Assembly (NCBI GenBank): GCA_029561455.1
Contig: JAKQIY010000062.1
Coordinates: 62,001 to 126,000 of the forward strand
Source: a bacterium
Lineage (GTDB): Bacteria > Zhuqueibacterota > Zhuqueibacteria > Residuimicrobiales > Krinioviventaceae
Reading direction: 5' to 3'
DNA: 64,000 nt
Shown here: positions 1 to 8,816 of the stretch, one piece after another
How positions within the stretch are numbered: the stretch's first letter is position 1
Layout of the letters: each line of letters starts with the position of its first letter
Notes under the pieces: generated by a model
What the model saw: only the letters and a program-made list of their open reading frames with translations
Told to the model about the DNA's origin: nothing
Databases searched by the model: none
Position numbers and translations under genes: made by a program

Positions 1-1248
1 AAAGGGATCGCCTATGCGCTGCATCCCGACCTGTCCGACGGGGTGATTATAAAGGGAGAACGCAGCGTATTGACCCGTTCCCTGGCTTTTTTCCGCGGTG
101 ATTTTGTGGTGCAGGGCTTGTCATCGCAATTGCCGGTGCGAGTTCTCGATCCGCAACCCGACGAAGTGGTGCTGGATATGGCAGCCTCCCCCGGCTCCAA
201 ATCCACCCAGATTGCCGCCCTGATGCACAATCGCGGCAAGCTACTGCTATGCGATCCTTCGGTGCACCGGCAGCAATCGCTGCTGGCCAATCTGTTACGC
301 GCCGGGGTGTTGAACGATGTGTGTATGCAAATTCCGGGACAGCGCGCCGGCAAGATGTTTTTCGAGTATTTCGACCGGGCGCTGGTCGATGCGCCCTGTT
401 CGGCTTTTTCCAAAATTCCCGAACAACTCCGCCGCGACGGGTTGTGGAATTCGCTGGTCGTTCCCGACCGGCTGCACAATACCCAGTATCACCTGCTGGT
501 GTCGGCGATCAAGGCAGTAAAACCCGGCGGGGTGATCGTTTATTCCACCTGTACCCTGCCGGTGGAAGAAAATGAGCGGCTCATCGATCGGATTATCTGC
601 GAGTACCCGGTTTCAGTCGATGAGATTACCTGTTTGACCGGCCCTTCGGTATATCCGGGATTTACGGAATTCAAGAGCGGTCGGTTGCATGCGGATTTAC
701 GGCATACCCGCCGGATAATGCCATACCCGGAACCTTTTGAGGCATTTTATATTGCCAGGCTACGCAAGACCGGGGCGATGTCGCCTTTTATTCCGGAGCC
801 GCAACCAATGCACAATTTCAGGGATGCCGACGACCCGGAGATCAAACCGGTGTTGGAACTAGTGTGCTCAGTATGGGGAATTGAGCCGTCCTTTTTCAGG
901 CCGTACCGGTTTTTGCCGACCCGGAAAAAGATATGGATGATTGCCGCCGGATGGGAACAGGCGCCGGCGGAGTTTTTCGTCAAGGCGGGTATTCCGCTGG
1001 CGGAATGTAAGGGCAGGTTGTGGAAATTGACCACCCCGGCAGTGCAACTGCTGGGCCATGCCGTCACCCGCACAATCATACGCCCCGATGAACGGCAAAT
1101 GCGGGAATTGTTCGCCACCGGCAGTATTCCCTGGCCGGGCGCGGCAAATGGGTATTATGCCCTGGAATATGCAGGAGAGATGTTGGCAGCGGCATCCATA
1201 ATGCACGGGATATTAAAAGTATCATTACCCCAGACGTTTGATGTCTAG
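1..1248 (+). CDS. RsmB/RsmF-like (NOL1/NOP2/Sun family) RNA cytosine-C5 methyltransferase, 5' end missing
   Basis: The reading frame is open from base 1, so the start lies outside the window. The family transfers a methyl group from S-adenosylmethionine to C5 of a cytosine, usually in 16S rRNA. Visible motifs, in order: the SAM-binding motif VLDMAASPGSKSTQ (about 160-210), the motif IV signature DAPCS (about 391-405), and the motif VI signature STCT (about 544-555). DAPCS and STCT supply the two cysteines used by this family for release and covalent attack. The remaining C-terminal part, about 220 residues, resembles the extra RNA-binding region of RsmF-type enzymes (inference). Position on the ribosome cannot be assigned from sequence. 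It is the only gene before the first repeat block and reads away from the minus-strand genes that follow. Confidence 0.9.
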   Translation, partial: KGIAYALHPDLSDGVIIKGERSVLTRSLAFFRGDFVVQGLSSQLPVRVLDPQPDEVVLDMAASPGSKSTQIAALMHNRGKLLLCDPSVHRQQSLLANLLRAGVLNDVCMQIPGQRAGKMFFEYFDRALVDAPCSAFSKIPEQLRRDGLWNSLVVPDRLHNTQYHLLVSAIKAVKPGGVIVYSTCTLPVEENERLIDRIICEYPVSVDEITCLTGPSVYPGFTEFKSGRLHADLRHTRRIMPYPEPFEAFYIARLRKTGAMSPFIPEPQPMHNFRDADDPEIKPVLELVCSVWGIEPSFFRPYRFLPTRKKIWMIAAGWEQAPAEFFVKAGIPLAECKGRLWKLTTPAVQLLGHAVTRTIIRPDERQMRELFATGSIPWPGAANGYYALEYAGEMLAAASIMHGILKVSLPQTFDV

Positions 1249-1830
1249 ATTGATGTACTTTGGGTAAGTATCTGAGGTGGATCTAGCCTGTTAGGATGAA
1301 AGGGCGCAGCCCTGGGTCGATCTATTCTAAATAATCTAGTCCACGAGTAGGTTCTCCCGCTTTGCGGGATTTATCTTTGCGAACCATATCGAGGGGACGG
1401 GGTCTGATACCAATGAATTTTTTCCCGGTTCATCTCGATACGTCCCGAAAGGTAAAGCAACGGGACTACTCGATGACCGGGCCCTTTTTACTCGTTCCAA
1501 ATCTCCTGATTTGGAACGCACTTGACCGGGAATCTCTGATTCCTAAAGAAAATCATCGGGATTTTTTTGTAATAATCATATGGGCAAATCAGAGATTTGC
1601 ACCCAATCTCGTTCCAATCGGGAGATTGGAACGAGGATAAAAGGTGAAGCATCAGGCCTGCCCGACGGCCGGGATTGGGTGGCAAATTTTTCGGGGGCCA
1701 AGCCCCCGATTCTTGCCCGACCCAGGGCGCAGCCCTGGGTCGATCTAATCTTGTGCAGACGTCTTGATACGGGCCGGAAGGTGAAGCAGCGGGACTGCTC
1801 GATGAACGGGAACTCATAACCTGTTTTTTA
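1249..1830. repeat. Intergenic hairpin-repeat block 1
   Basis: No credible gene. The block is packed with short inverted repeats. AGGGCGCAGCCCTGGGTCGA occurs at about 1301-1320 and again at about 1724-1743. Two copies of a CTCGATAC-type module lie at 1433-1480 and 1761-1810, each ending in a variant of ACTCGATGACCGG and each with its own G/C arms. Hairpins CGGGGGC-CAA-GCCCCCG (about 1692-1708) and CCAGGGC-GCA-GCCCTGG (about 1721-1739) follow. Related modules recur near 17.2, 21.9 and 29.6 kb. Small open frames here follow the repeats and were not accepted as genes. Confidence 0.8.
1492..1634. repeat. Four-hairpin AATC/GATT repeat module, copy 1
   Basis: Four perfect hairpins share the core ATC-loop-GAT: arms CGTTCCAAATC/GATTTGGAACG with loop TCCT (1493-1518); GGAATC/GATTCC with loop TCT (1529-1543); GCAAATC/GATTTGC with loop AGA (1584-1600); CGTTCCAATC/GATTGGAACG with loop GGGA (1610-1633). 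The same four loops in the same order occur at 31817-31959 with altered arms. Function unknown; the structure suggests a transcribed RNA or a mobilised palindromic unit. Confidence 0.8.
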
Positions 1831-2526
1831 TTACGAGGCCGGAAAACCTACCGTCTGCGCATAGAGAACGCGCTGATCCTGGTTCAGTTTCAATGCCGAG
1901 GTCAGGCCTTCTTTATCGCAGTTATGGAACCAGGCCGCCAGTCCCTGTGAAGCGGCGAACAGGTAAACATTGCCGGCGATCATCCCGGCGGCAATGTTGT
2001 AATAGGAGCGTTGAATCACCGGATCGCGCAATCCCGGTTCCTGGAACGGCGCCTCTTTGTAACGGGATATGTCGGCGACAAAGATAATATTGACAGGCGC
2101 ATCGGCGGCAGCGCCCCGCCGCCGGCCGGATAAATAGCGGAAATCACCGGCGACGACCGGTTTTAGCAGGTGTGGAACAGCTTCGTACAAATATATTCCC
2201 GCCGGCAGCGCCACATACAGGTCGATTTCCTGCGCATTGCTGGCTGTGGCGGCGGTTCTGCCTGCAATCGAGTTTGGTCCTTTATCCCGATTTACCCCAA
2301 ACGCCGCCCACAGCAGGTTGGAGAGCATTTGCGGCGGTAACTCCACGGCGCTGATGCTGCGAATGGTTTTACGCTCTTTTAGCGCCGCCAGCACGGACAA
2401 GCCGCCTTCGGTCTCCGGTTTGGGCAAGGGGATCGGCTGTAATGGCAGTTCCTGGGCATAGCCGGTCAGGGCTGCTCCCAGCACAGCCGCAGCCGGCAAG
2501 GTTTTGACAAAGGTTCGGCGATTCAT
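1831..2526 (-). CDS. Nitroreductase-family (SagB/ThcOx-like) flavoprotein, exported
   Basis: The protein resembles the FMN-dependent nitroreductase fold, especially SagB-type short versions: a basic RKTIRS-like segment follows the leader, then LLWAAFGVNR, a central variable part, and a C-terminal core ending near the stop with AQTVGFPAS. Such enzymes reduce nitro compounds or oxidise azolines; the substrate cannot be told here. The start is placed at 2526 (MNRRTFVKT) because GGAG lies about eight bases upstream and this gives a twin-arginine-like leader with a hydrophobic stretch; an ATG 18 bases further out lacks such a site. A Tat leader fits a folded flavoprotein sent to the periplasm. It sits just downstream of the sorting-tail protein on the same strand with a 26-base gap, so they may be co-transcribed. 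A catalytic role is inferred from family only. Confidence 0.75.
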   Translation of the reverse strand: MNRRTFVKTLPAAAVLGAALTGYAQELPLQPIPLPKPETEGGLSVLAALKERKTIRSISAVELPPQMLSNLLWAAFGVNRDKGPNSIAGRTAATASNAQEIDLYVALPAGIYLYEAVPHLLKPVVAGDFRYLSGRRRGAAADAPVNIIFVADISRYKEAPFQEPGLRDPVIQRSYYNIAAGMIAGNVYLFAASQGLAAWFHNCDKEGLTSALKLNQDQRVLYAQTVGFPAS

Positions 2527-2552
2527 ATTTGTCTCCATAGGCATTTTTAGGG

Positions 2553-4715
2553 TTAACGTATTATGAGCATAGTGCGGGTTTGGGTGAATTTTTCCCTAGT
2601 TAACCGGTAATAATAAATTCCACTGGCTGCGGTCAGCCCGGCATTATCCCTGCCGTCCCACATTATACCATGAACACCGGGCTGCTGCCGGGTATCCAGT
2701 AAATTCCTGACTAATTGTCCGGCCTGGTTGTATATTTTAATGGATAGGTTAGCCGGTTTCGGCAATTGATATTTTATGAGTGTCGTAGCATTAAAAGGAT
2801 TGGGATAATTCTGGAATAATGATATAGTCTGCGGGTTGCTTATATCTGTACCGGGTTTGATCACAGTTGGCAAATAATCGCCGGACAGTGCATCCACAAA
2901 GAGGGTCAATCCTTCCGCAGTATCGGAAAAATAATCGATTTGCCATACTGCGGAATCCGGCTGCAATGCATAAAGCCCGCGCGAAAGGGTGGCAATCATC
3001 CAGGGATAGTCATTTTCAGCGCGATATTGACTGCCGCCATTTAATTCGGCAACAGTCAGCGCCTGGTCGCTATCGAGCCAGTTAACCGGCAATGGCAGAG
3101 TTGAATAAACCTCCCATTCGGGTGGCGAGTCCAGAATTAACATATTATTACTTATGATCAGCATCCGGGTGGAATCGAGACCGGGAGAGTAATATGAATA
3201 ATCCCAGATCATTGCCTTACCCGGGATGACGAGTTCGCTGACATACGAATCGACAGCGACAAGACAGGCGTCAGCCGCCCAGTTTTGTGCGACGCGGTTT
3301 GCGGCTTCTAGATTAAAGCGGGCTGTGGTTTCCGTCGGCAGAAATTGCGGTATATATTCACCGGTTACAGCATTGAGAAAAACGAGCAATTCTGCTTCCG
3401 CCGTTTCGGAATAATAGTAAATTCCCCAGACCGGTGTAATATACTGTTGCGTTGATAAAGCAAAATGCCGGGATTGCCTGTCCCGGTTTTGCGGGGCTCC
3501 GGTTTTGGTGGTAACTATTTTACCCGGCAGGGTAAACAGGTTAACCCTGGATAGCGGCGGGGTGTTTTGCAGCAACGGTATGTATGGCAGTTCAAAATTG
3601 GCTAAAAACGCCTCGCACAGGGCATCGGGATACAAGGCGAAAAATTCATCCCCGCCATGTACAGCCGCGGAATCCATGATCACAGGGCTGTCCAGCCAGT
3701 TCGCAGGCAGGGCAGTGGTGTCTGAAGGAGCGTCCTCCGGCACCACATCGAGAGAAAAGATCAGCGAACCCAGGGTAACCCAGGCGCGGTAATTATATGT
3801 TTGCCTTGAATGAAAAACATAATACCACATTTGCGATTTACCGGTTCGGGAAATATCCCATGCCATAATGTAGATCAGTTCGGCGTCATCGGCCCAGACG
3901 CTGCCGGAATCGGCTATGGCCGGATAATTGAACCGGGCGGTAATAGGAGCAGTTGGCTGCATGGATATATCTATACCGGTTAATTGCATGCCGTCTGTAA
4001 CAATAATGCTATCCGGTACGCCGTTGTTATCGGGATCATAAAATCCGACCCAGCCATCCGTGGCGGGAAAGATCATGCCATAAAAATCAAAATAGAAATT
4101 TTTTATTACCGCCGGCCAATATGTGCCGGGTGTAATATAGTCCAGTGTGTAATCACCGGCGGCAGAGGTAACAACTCCGACGCCGGCCGTATCAAATTCC
4201 TCGTTTCCATATATTGGGCCGGTAAAGAGCAAGACCGCGCTGCCAACCACATCCCCGCTCGGCATAGTGGCTGTTCCGGTCATTGTTGCTGTTGGCAGGC
4301 TGTTCCCGGTACTGAAAGAGACAACTGCCGGCATGGCTAAAGAATCCCCGTCTATGCTCACTGCATCGGCAATAATGAGCATGTAATCACAGTCCGCTGA
4401 TAAAAAATAATTATGCAGGAAAACAGTTTGTCTGTCGGCGCTCAGGGAAATATGATCCATCGAGGTGTACAAATCTTCCGGGAATATATTCATGTTGATA
4501 AAAGAGTTATCCGGGTATGGAAAGCGAACTGTGGTATCGAGCGGGGCGTTAAATGTGATCTGTAGAGTGAGGGTGGTATCGACTTGAGTAGCGCCGTTAG
4601 CCATAACTGTCGATACGACCAGGAATTCGGCCTGGACGCCGGCCGCTGGCAGAAAAACACTCAAGAGAACTAGTCCCCGCCAAAAGAGAGACCGTGCGAA
4701 TCGTTTATTTATCAT
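2553..4715 (-). CDS. Large secreted protein with bacterial Ig-like domain and FlgD-like C-terminal sorting tail
   Basis: The product has 720 residues. An N-terminal signal peptide is visible (hydrophobic run around residues 12-28, ending near VQAEF). Residues about 30-135 resemble an SbsA-type bacterial Ig-like domain (LTLQITFNAPLDTTV, then VVSFSTG). A carboxypeptidase-regulatory-like segment may follow (around 140-210). The middle, roughly 260-620, is not recognised. The last 90 residues begin FQNYPNPFN and continue with LSIKIYNQAGQLVRNL and ASGIYYYRL, the tail that directs proteins to type IX-like secretion in FCB bacteria. AGGAGG five bases before the ATG supports the start. It diverges from the lipoprotein array across a 345-base gap. 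No catalytic motif is seen; a cell-surface or extracellular role is the likeliest reading. Confidence 0.75.
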   Translation of the reverse strand: MINKRFARSLFWRGLVLLSVFLPAAGVQAEFLVVSTVMANGATQVDTTLTLQITFNAPLDTTVRFPYPDNSFINMNIFPEDLYTSMDHISLSADRQTVFLHNYFLSADCDYMLIIADAVSIDGDSLAMPAVVSFSTGNSLPTATMTGTATMPSGDVVGSAVLLFTGPIYGNEEFDTAGVGVVTSAAGDYTLDYITPGTYWPAVIKNFYFDFYGMIFPATDGWVGFYDPDNNGVPDSIIVTDGMQLTGIDISMQPTAPITARFNYPAIADSGSVWADDAELIYIMAWDISRTGKSQMWYYVFHSRQTYNYRAWVTLGSLIFSLDVVPEDAPSDTTALPANWLDSPVIMDSAAVHGGDEFFALYPDALCEAFLANFELPYIPLLQNTPPLSRVNLFTLPGKIVTTKTGAPQNRDRQSRHFALSTQQYITPVWGIYYYSETAEAELLVFLNAVTGEYIPQFLPTETTARFNLEAANRVAQNWAADACLVAVDSYVSELVIPGKAMIWDYSYYSPGLDSTRMLIISNNMLILDSPPEWEVYSTLPLPVNWLDSDQALTVAELNGGSQYRAENDYPWMIATLSRGLYALQPDSAVWQIDYFSDTAEGLTLFVDALSGDYLPTVIKPGTDISNPQTISLFQNYPNPFNATTLIKYQLPKPANLSIKIYNQAGQLVRNLLDTRQQPGVHGIMWDGRDNAGLTAASGIYYYRLTREKFTQTRTMLIIR

Positions 4716-5060
4716 ATAACCTCCTGACTGTTGCTGCCAGGAATGATTATTATTCGATTTCCCGAATTCACATCCTGAAATACCTGGTTCCTGTAAAACA
4801 TCTTATTCAATGAACCTGGCAGTTCTTTAATTAATTAATATAAATACTTGCAGAACCTGATTGCAATATATCAGTACGACAAATATAATGAATTTTTTCA
4901 AGGAAATATACAATTTTCAGATTATTATGTTGAATAAACTCTACACTCTCTTTTTTTCAGTTGTTTTTATGAAAAATTATGATTAAATAATGAAGGAAAG
5001 ATTATTCTTTCTTTTACAGGGAAGTTGTAAAATTTTCATTTAAAATTTTACGGGGTTATT
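4716..5060. other. AT-rich divergent intergenic region
   Basis: This lies between a minus-strand and a plus-strand gene, so promoters for both should be here. It is very AT-rich and holds no open frame of note. The only definite structure is the inverted repeat at 5027-5051. No consensus promoter could be assigned with confidence. Confidence 0.6.
5027..5051 (+). promoter_or_regulatory. Perfect 10-bp inverted repeat before the first propeller lipoprotein
   Basis: GTAAAATTTT (5027-5036) and AAAATTTTAC (5042-5051) are perfect inverted arms around CATTT. The right arm ends directly before the GGGG that precedes the ATG at 5061. It could be an operator or a leader hairpin affecting ribosome access to the array. 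The repeat is seen; the role is inference, and short AT palindromes are common by chance in such DNA. Confidence 0.4.
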
Positions 5061-6857
5061 ATGCAACTGAAAAAGATAAAATTGCTCTATGGACTGATTG
5101 TTTTATCAGGCTTTATTGCCTGTTCCGATCCACTAGCTGTTGGGGACAAAAGTGGCCCGATTTCCCGTACTGATTATGCGGTATATACCAGTATGCAAAA
5201 AATTTACGATCCCGCCTGGTCGCCGGATGGCGAGCGGATTGCGTTTGTTGCAAATTCGCAGGCAGCAGATATATATAAAAAAAACATATCCGGGGATACT
5301 CTGTGCCTTATAAATCGATTTTATAACTCTTTTTATCCAAATGATTTTACAATTTCTCCGGATGGGCAATATTTTATCTATTTTAATTATGATCCCCGCA
5401 AAGTTGACCGATTATTTGACCGGTACATCTATTTTGCAGACCGGGATACCAGCTTGTTGTGCAATGATTTCATTCCTGATAATTTTTATAACCCGGTGTG
5501 GTCCAGGGACAGCCGGTTTTTCTATTACGTGACCCGTGAAAACCTGACCTATTGCATTAATGGCGTTACACCACAGGGCAGCCGGTTATTTCAAGTTACC
5601 CTGGATACTTACTATCATTTTAATGGTTATTCCGTAGCGCCGGATCAGCAAAGCATTGTGTGGGCTGGATGGATTCCCGACCAGGACAACAGTCAATTGT
5701 GGCTCTATACCCCAACTGATGGACAGCGTTTACTTTTAGGCATCGATTCTGTCGATTGCAAATCCCCTTCCTTTTCACCTGATGGCCAAAAAATTGCCTA
5801 TTATGCTTATGATTATAGAAACCATTTGTCCAGTATAAATATTTTATCGTTAACCGATAATTCAACCTATACGTTGGCGGACAGCATTAGTCTGGATAAC
5901 GACGTTCCCATAACCTGGTCGGATGATGGGCAAATGTTGTATTATTTTGGTTATTTTTATGCTACTTATGAATCAAGTTTAGGTTTATGGTCTATATCAT
6001 TATCCGATCATACTGCCAGATATTGCACCTATCCTAAAGGAACTGTACTCAACCTGGCAGCGGATGGTTCTTTTTATGTTATAAACGACAATCTTGAAGT
6101 TTATAGCTTGTACACTATATCGCTTGCCGATAAAAAGCTGAGCTTGCTGGCCCGGGAAACGGAAAAAATGATAAAAGATCCCGACTGGTCGCCGGATGGC
6201 AGCAAGCTGGTCTTTACCCTGGATTATCAATTACACACCATACCTGCTGCCGGGGGCAAGCCCAAGGCTATACAAATTGATCGCCCTTATAATCATAATA
6301 ACCCGGACTATTCTCCGGACGGTTCTTTAATAGTCTTTGATAATGGAAATAATTTGTACACTGTCCCTGCTGAAGGGGGGATAGCCACTAAAATTAATGT
6401 AAATTACTTGAATTATATTAATCATACTCTTTCACAACCAAACTGGTCGCCGGACGGTAAACAAATTGCCTGTTATCTTTTCAGGAACAAAAAAGACAGC
6501 TTGATAATAGTTGATTATAACGATAAGAATATAAGCATGAGCAAAGAATGGCCCGGAACCTATTCCAGTATTACCTGGTCCAATACCCATCCGGGGGTTG
6601 GTTCATATCTTTTGTATAATGTGTCGGTTAATGGTAGCGGTAATATGATGTCGAATGAAATACAGTTCAGAAATATGGACAATGACCAAAATTATATATT
6701 ATTTGGCGAAAAGGGTTCATTGGGTCCATTTGATATAGAATTTTATGGCGCCAGCTGGTCGCCGGATTGTAAATCTATTGCCTGGATACAAAAAGGGTTA
6801 AATCCGGGGGACAGGTATGGCTTGAATATTACCGGTATTTTTTTGGAAATTGAATGA
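5061..6857 (+). CDS. PD40/TolB-like beta-propeller lipoprotein, array copy 1
   Basis: 598 residues. A lipoprotein signal ends GFIAC (Cys about residue 21), implying export and lipidation. The rest carries about ten PD40 (WD40-like) blades, each built on WSPDG followed by a hydrophobic strand such as RIAFV or QIACY. The fold is that of the TolB C-terminal propeller. The last blade ends ASWSPDCKSIAWIQ, and the chain closes with LNITGIFLEIE, a C-terminus shared by all copies. The start ATG follows ACGGGGTTATT; a similar GGGGTTNTT string precedes most copies. It is the first of six tandem paralogues. No enzymatic motif is seen; binding of a protein or polysaccharide at the outer membrane is the best guess, given the TonB-dependent receptor at the end of the array. 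Confidence 0.85.
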   Translation: MQLKKIKLLYGLIVLSGFIACSDPLAVGDKSGPISRTDYAVYTSMQKIYDPAWSPDGERIAFVANSQAADIYKKNISGDTLCLINRFYNSFYPNDFTISPDGQYFIYFNYDPRKVDRLFDRYIYFADRDTSLLCNDFIPDNFYNPVWSRDSRFFYYVTRENLTYCINGVTPQGSRLFQVTLDTYYHFNGYSVAPDQQSIVWAGWIPDQDNSQLWLYTPTDGQRLLLGIDSVDCKSPSFSPDGQKIAYYAYDYRNHLSSINILSLTDNSTYTLADSISLDNDVPITWSDDGQMLYYFGYFYATYESSLGLWSISLSDHTARYCTYPKGTVLNLAADGSFYVINDNLEVYSLYTISLADKKLSLLARETEKMIKDPDWSPDGSKLVFTLDYQLHTIPAAGGKPKAIQIDRPYNHNNPDYSPDGSLIVFDNGNNLYTVPAEGGIATKINVNYLNYINHTLSQPNWSPDGKQIACYLFRNKKDSLIIVDYNDKNISMSKEWPGTYSSITWSNTHPGVGSYLLYNVSVNGSGNMMSNEIQFRNMDNDQNYILFGEKGSLGPFDIEFYGASWSPDCKSIAWIQKGLNPGDRYGLNITGIFLEIE

Positions 6858-6942
6858 TCTTTGAAAGAATTATTATAAAACCGTATAGAGGTTGATTTAT
6901 TTAACAGTTACCTGAATTGTGAAATTAATGTATGGGGTTGTT

Positions 6943-8706
6943 ATGCAATTGCGAAAAATTTGCTTCATTACAGGTTGTGTTGCCTTTTGGCTCACGGCGT
7001 GCGATAATCCGCTATCTACATCAAATAAAAGCGGAGAGTTGTCGCGCACACAATATGCTGTGTATTCTTGTCCTCATGGAATGCACGATCCTGCGTGGTC
7101 GCCGGATGGCGAGCGGATAGCGTTTGTAGCGCAAGTTAATGCAGTCGATCTGTTTAAAGTAAGTTCCGTTGGTGACACTCTAGGTAAGGTCAACCGATTC
7201 TATCATTTTATAACCAAGAACCGGAGTTCCATATCGCCGGATGAGAATTATATTATCTATTCCGATTATTATGAAGATATTAACACCCACCGGAAAAATG
7301 CCTATCTGTATGCGACCGAGCAGGATACTAATTTTTTGGTTAATGATATTATACCGGCAAGCGCTGCGCTTTATAAATGGTCGGAAGACAGCCGCCTGGT
7401 TTATTTTCAATCGTATGAAAATTCCATATTTTTCATCAATGCAATAACACCTGCCGGAGCCCCGGTATTTAAAGTCGCTTTGAATTCAACCAGGGAATTT
7501 AGCGATTATTGCGTAGCGCCGGATCAACAAAGTATTGTCTGGTCGTGCAAACCCAATGATAAACAGTTTTGGGAACTTTGGCTCTATACACAGCAAAATG
7601 GCGCGCAGCTGCTTCTTGCCGCTGATTCTATTGATTTTATTCATCCTGTTTGGTCGCCGGACGGCAAGAGTATTGCTTTTCATGCTTTTAATTATAAAAC
7701 CTCAAATCGCAGCCTGGAGGTTTATTCTTTTAATAATAATTCTGTCCGTTCGGTTGTGAATGGCCTGGACTGGTATATCTGGATTGTATGGGCGTCCGAC
7801 GGGCAGGCCATATATTTCTCCGGTAATTTTCTCAATGACCAGCAAGAGGGGGTTTGGACTGTATCGTTACCTGACAATAATATCACGTTAAAATACCAGG
7901 TTGAGCAAAAATATATTTTACAACTGAATGACGACGGGTCAGTATTTACAAGTTCAGGAAATAAAAGTATTTTTTATATTTATGCCTATTCTTTAAATGA
8001 TAAAAGGGTTACGAGTCTGACGCCGGGCTGTGAAGAAATGATAACCCGACCGGCCTGGTCGCCGGATGGCGCCAACCTGGTTTTCTCCCTGAATTATGAA
8101 CTGTATCGCATACCCGGCGGCGGGGGAACCCCGGAAAGGCTCAAGCCTTACCGTACAATGCCCCAATACAACCCGGATTATTCCCCGGACGGTTCTTTGC
8201 TCGCTTTTGATAATGGAAATTATATCTATGTAACATATCCTGGAAGTATGGATGAGAAACGGATCAGCGAAGCGCCAAGCTTAAGTAATCCGGTCTGGTC
8301 GCCGGATGGAAAGCAATTGTTATGTATTTACAAGGAATACGATAACGACAGCCTGATCGTATATGATTACATTAATGAGAAATTACAGCGCAGTAATGCC
8401 TGGCCGGGGCAATATACCGATATTTCCTGGTCAAAACCACATTCGCTGTATGGCGAGAATCTATTGGTAAAGAAACTGGTGCGCGGCAGCGCCACCGGGG
8501 ACGGCTATATTCTGCAAATCCGAAACGTTAAGACCGAACAAGTGTTTACGCTGATCGGTGATAACGGCTCGTTATCAAAAAGTAAATCTATATATATCGG
8601 CGCCTGCTGGGCGCCGAATGCGGAATCCATTGCCTGGATACAGCGCGAAGGATTGAGTAATAATTATTCTCTTAACATTGCCCGGATTTTTACGGATATT
8701 AAATAA
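6943..8706 (+). CDS. PD40/TolB-like beta-propeller lipoprotein, array copy 2
   Basis: 587 residues from the preferred start. The ATG at 6943 follows TATGGGGTTGTT, the same leader seen at its paralogues; a GTG at 6919 lies in the same frame but has no comparable context. The lipobox is WLTAC, followed by a short Ser/Lys-rich linker (KSGELSRTQYAVY) that all copies share. About ten WSPDG-type blades follow, with the usual alternation of YSPDG and WSPDG units and a PGGGGTP loop in the seventh. It ends SLNIARIFTDIK. The gap to copy 1 is 85 bases with no clear terminator, so read-through along the array is plausible. Function unknown beyond a surface-anchored propeller. Confidence 0.85.
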   Translation: MQLRKICFITGCVAFWLTACDNPLSTSNKSGELSRTQYAVYSCPHGMHDPAWSPDGERIAFVAQVNAVDLFKVSSVGDTLGKVNRFYHFITKNRSSISPDENYIIYSDYYEDINTHRKNAYLYATEQDTNFLVNDIIPASAALYKWSEDSRLVYFQSYENSIFFINAITPAGAPVFKVALNSTREFSDYCVAPDQQSIVWSCKPNDKQFWELWLYTQQNGAQLLLAADSIDFIHPVWSPDGKSIAFHAFNYKTSNRSLEVYSFNNNSVRSVVNGLDWYIWIVWASDGQAIYFSGNFLNDQQEGVWTVSLPDNNITLKYQVEQKYILQLNDDGSVFTSSGNKSIFYIYAYSLNDKRVTSLTPGCEEMITRPAWSPDGANLVFSLNYELYRIPGGGGTPERLKPYRTMPQYNPDYSPDGSLLAFDNGNYIYVTYPGSMDEKRISEAPSLSNPVWSPDGKQLLCIYKEYDNDSLIVYDYINEKLQRSNAWPGQYTDISWSKPHSLYGENLLVKKLVRGSATGDGYILQIRNVKTEQVFTLIGDNGSLSKSKSIYIGACWAPNAESIAWIQREGLSNNYSLNIARIFTDIK

Positions 8707-8816
8707 AAATGAATAGGCTTGCTTTTTTCATAAATCTTTATTAAATAATAGCAGTTTTTTTAATATTTTATTTCCGGGTTGTATCGTACTGTTACCATTA
8801 TATAGTATGGGGTTTT

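Noticed and set aside
1488-1819. Open frames on both strands in repeat block 1
   Set aside because: They follow the hairpin repeats, lack ribosome sites and have no recognisable product.
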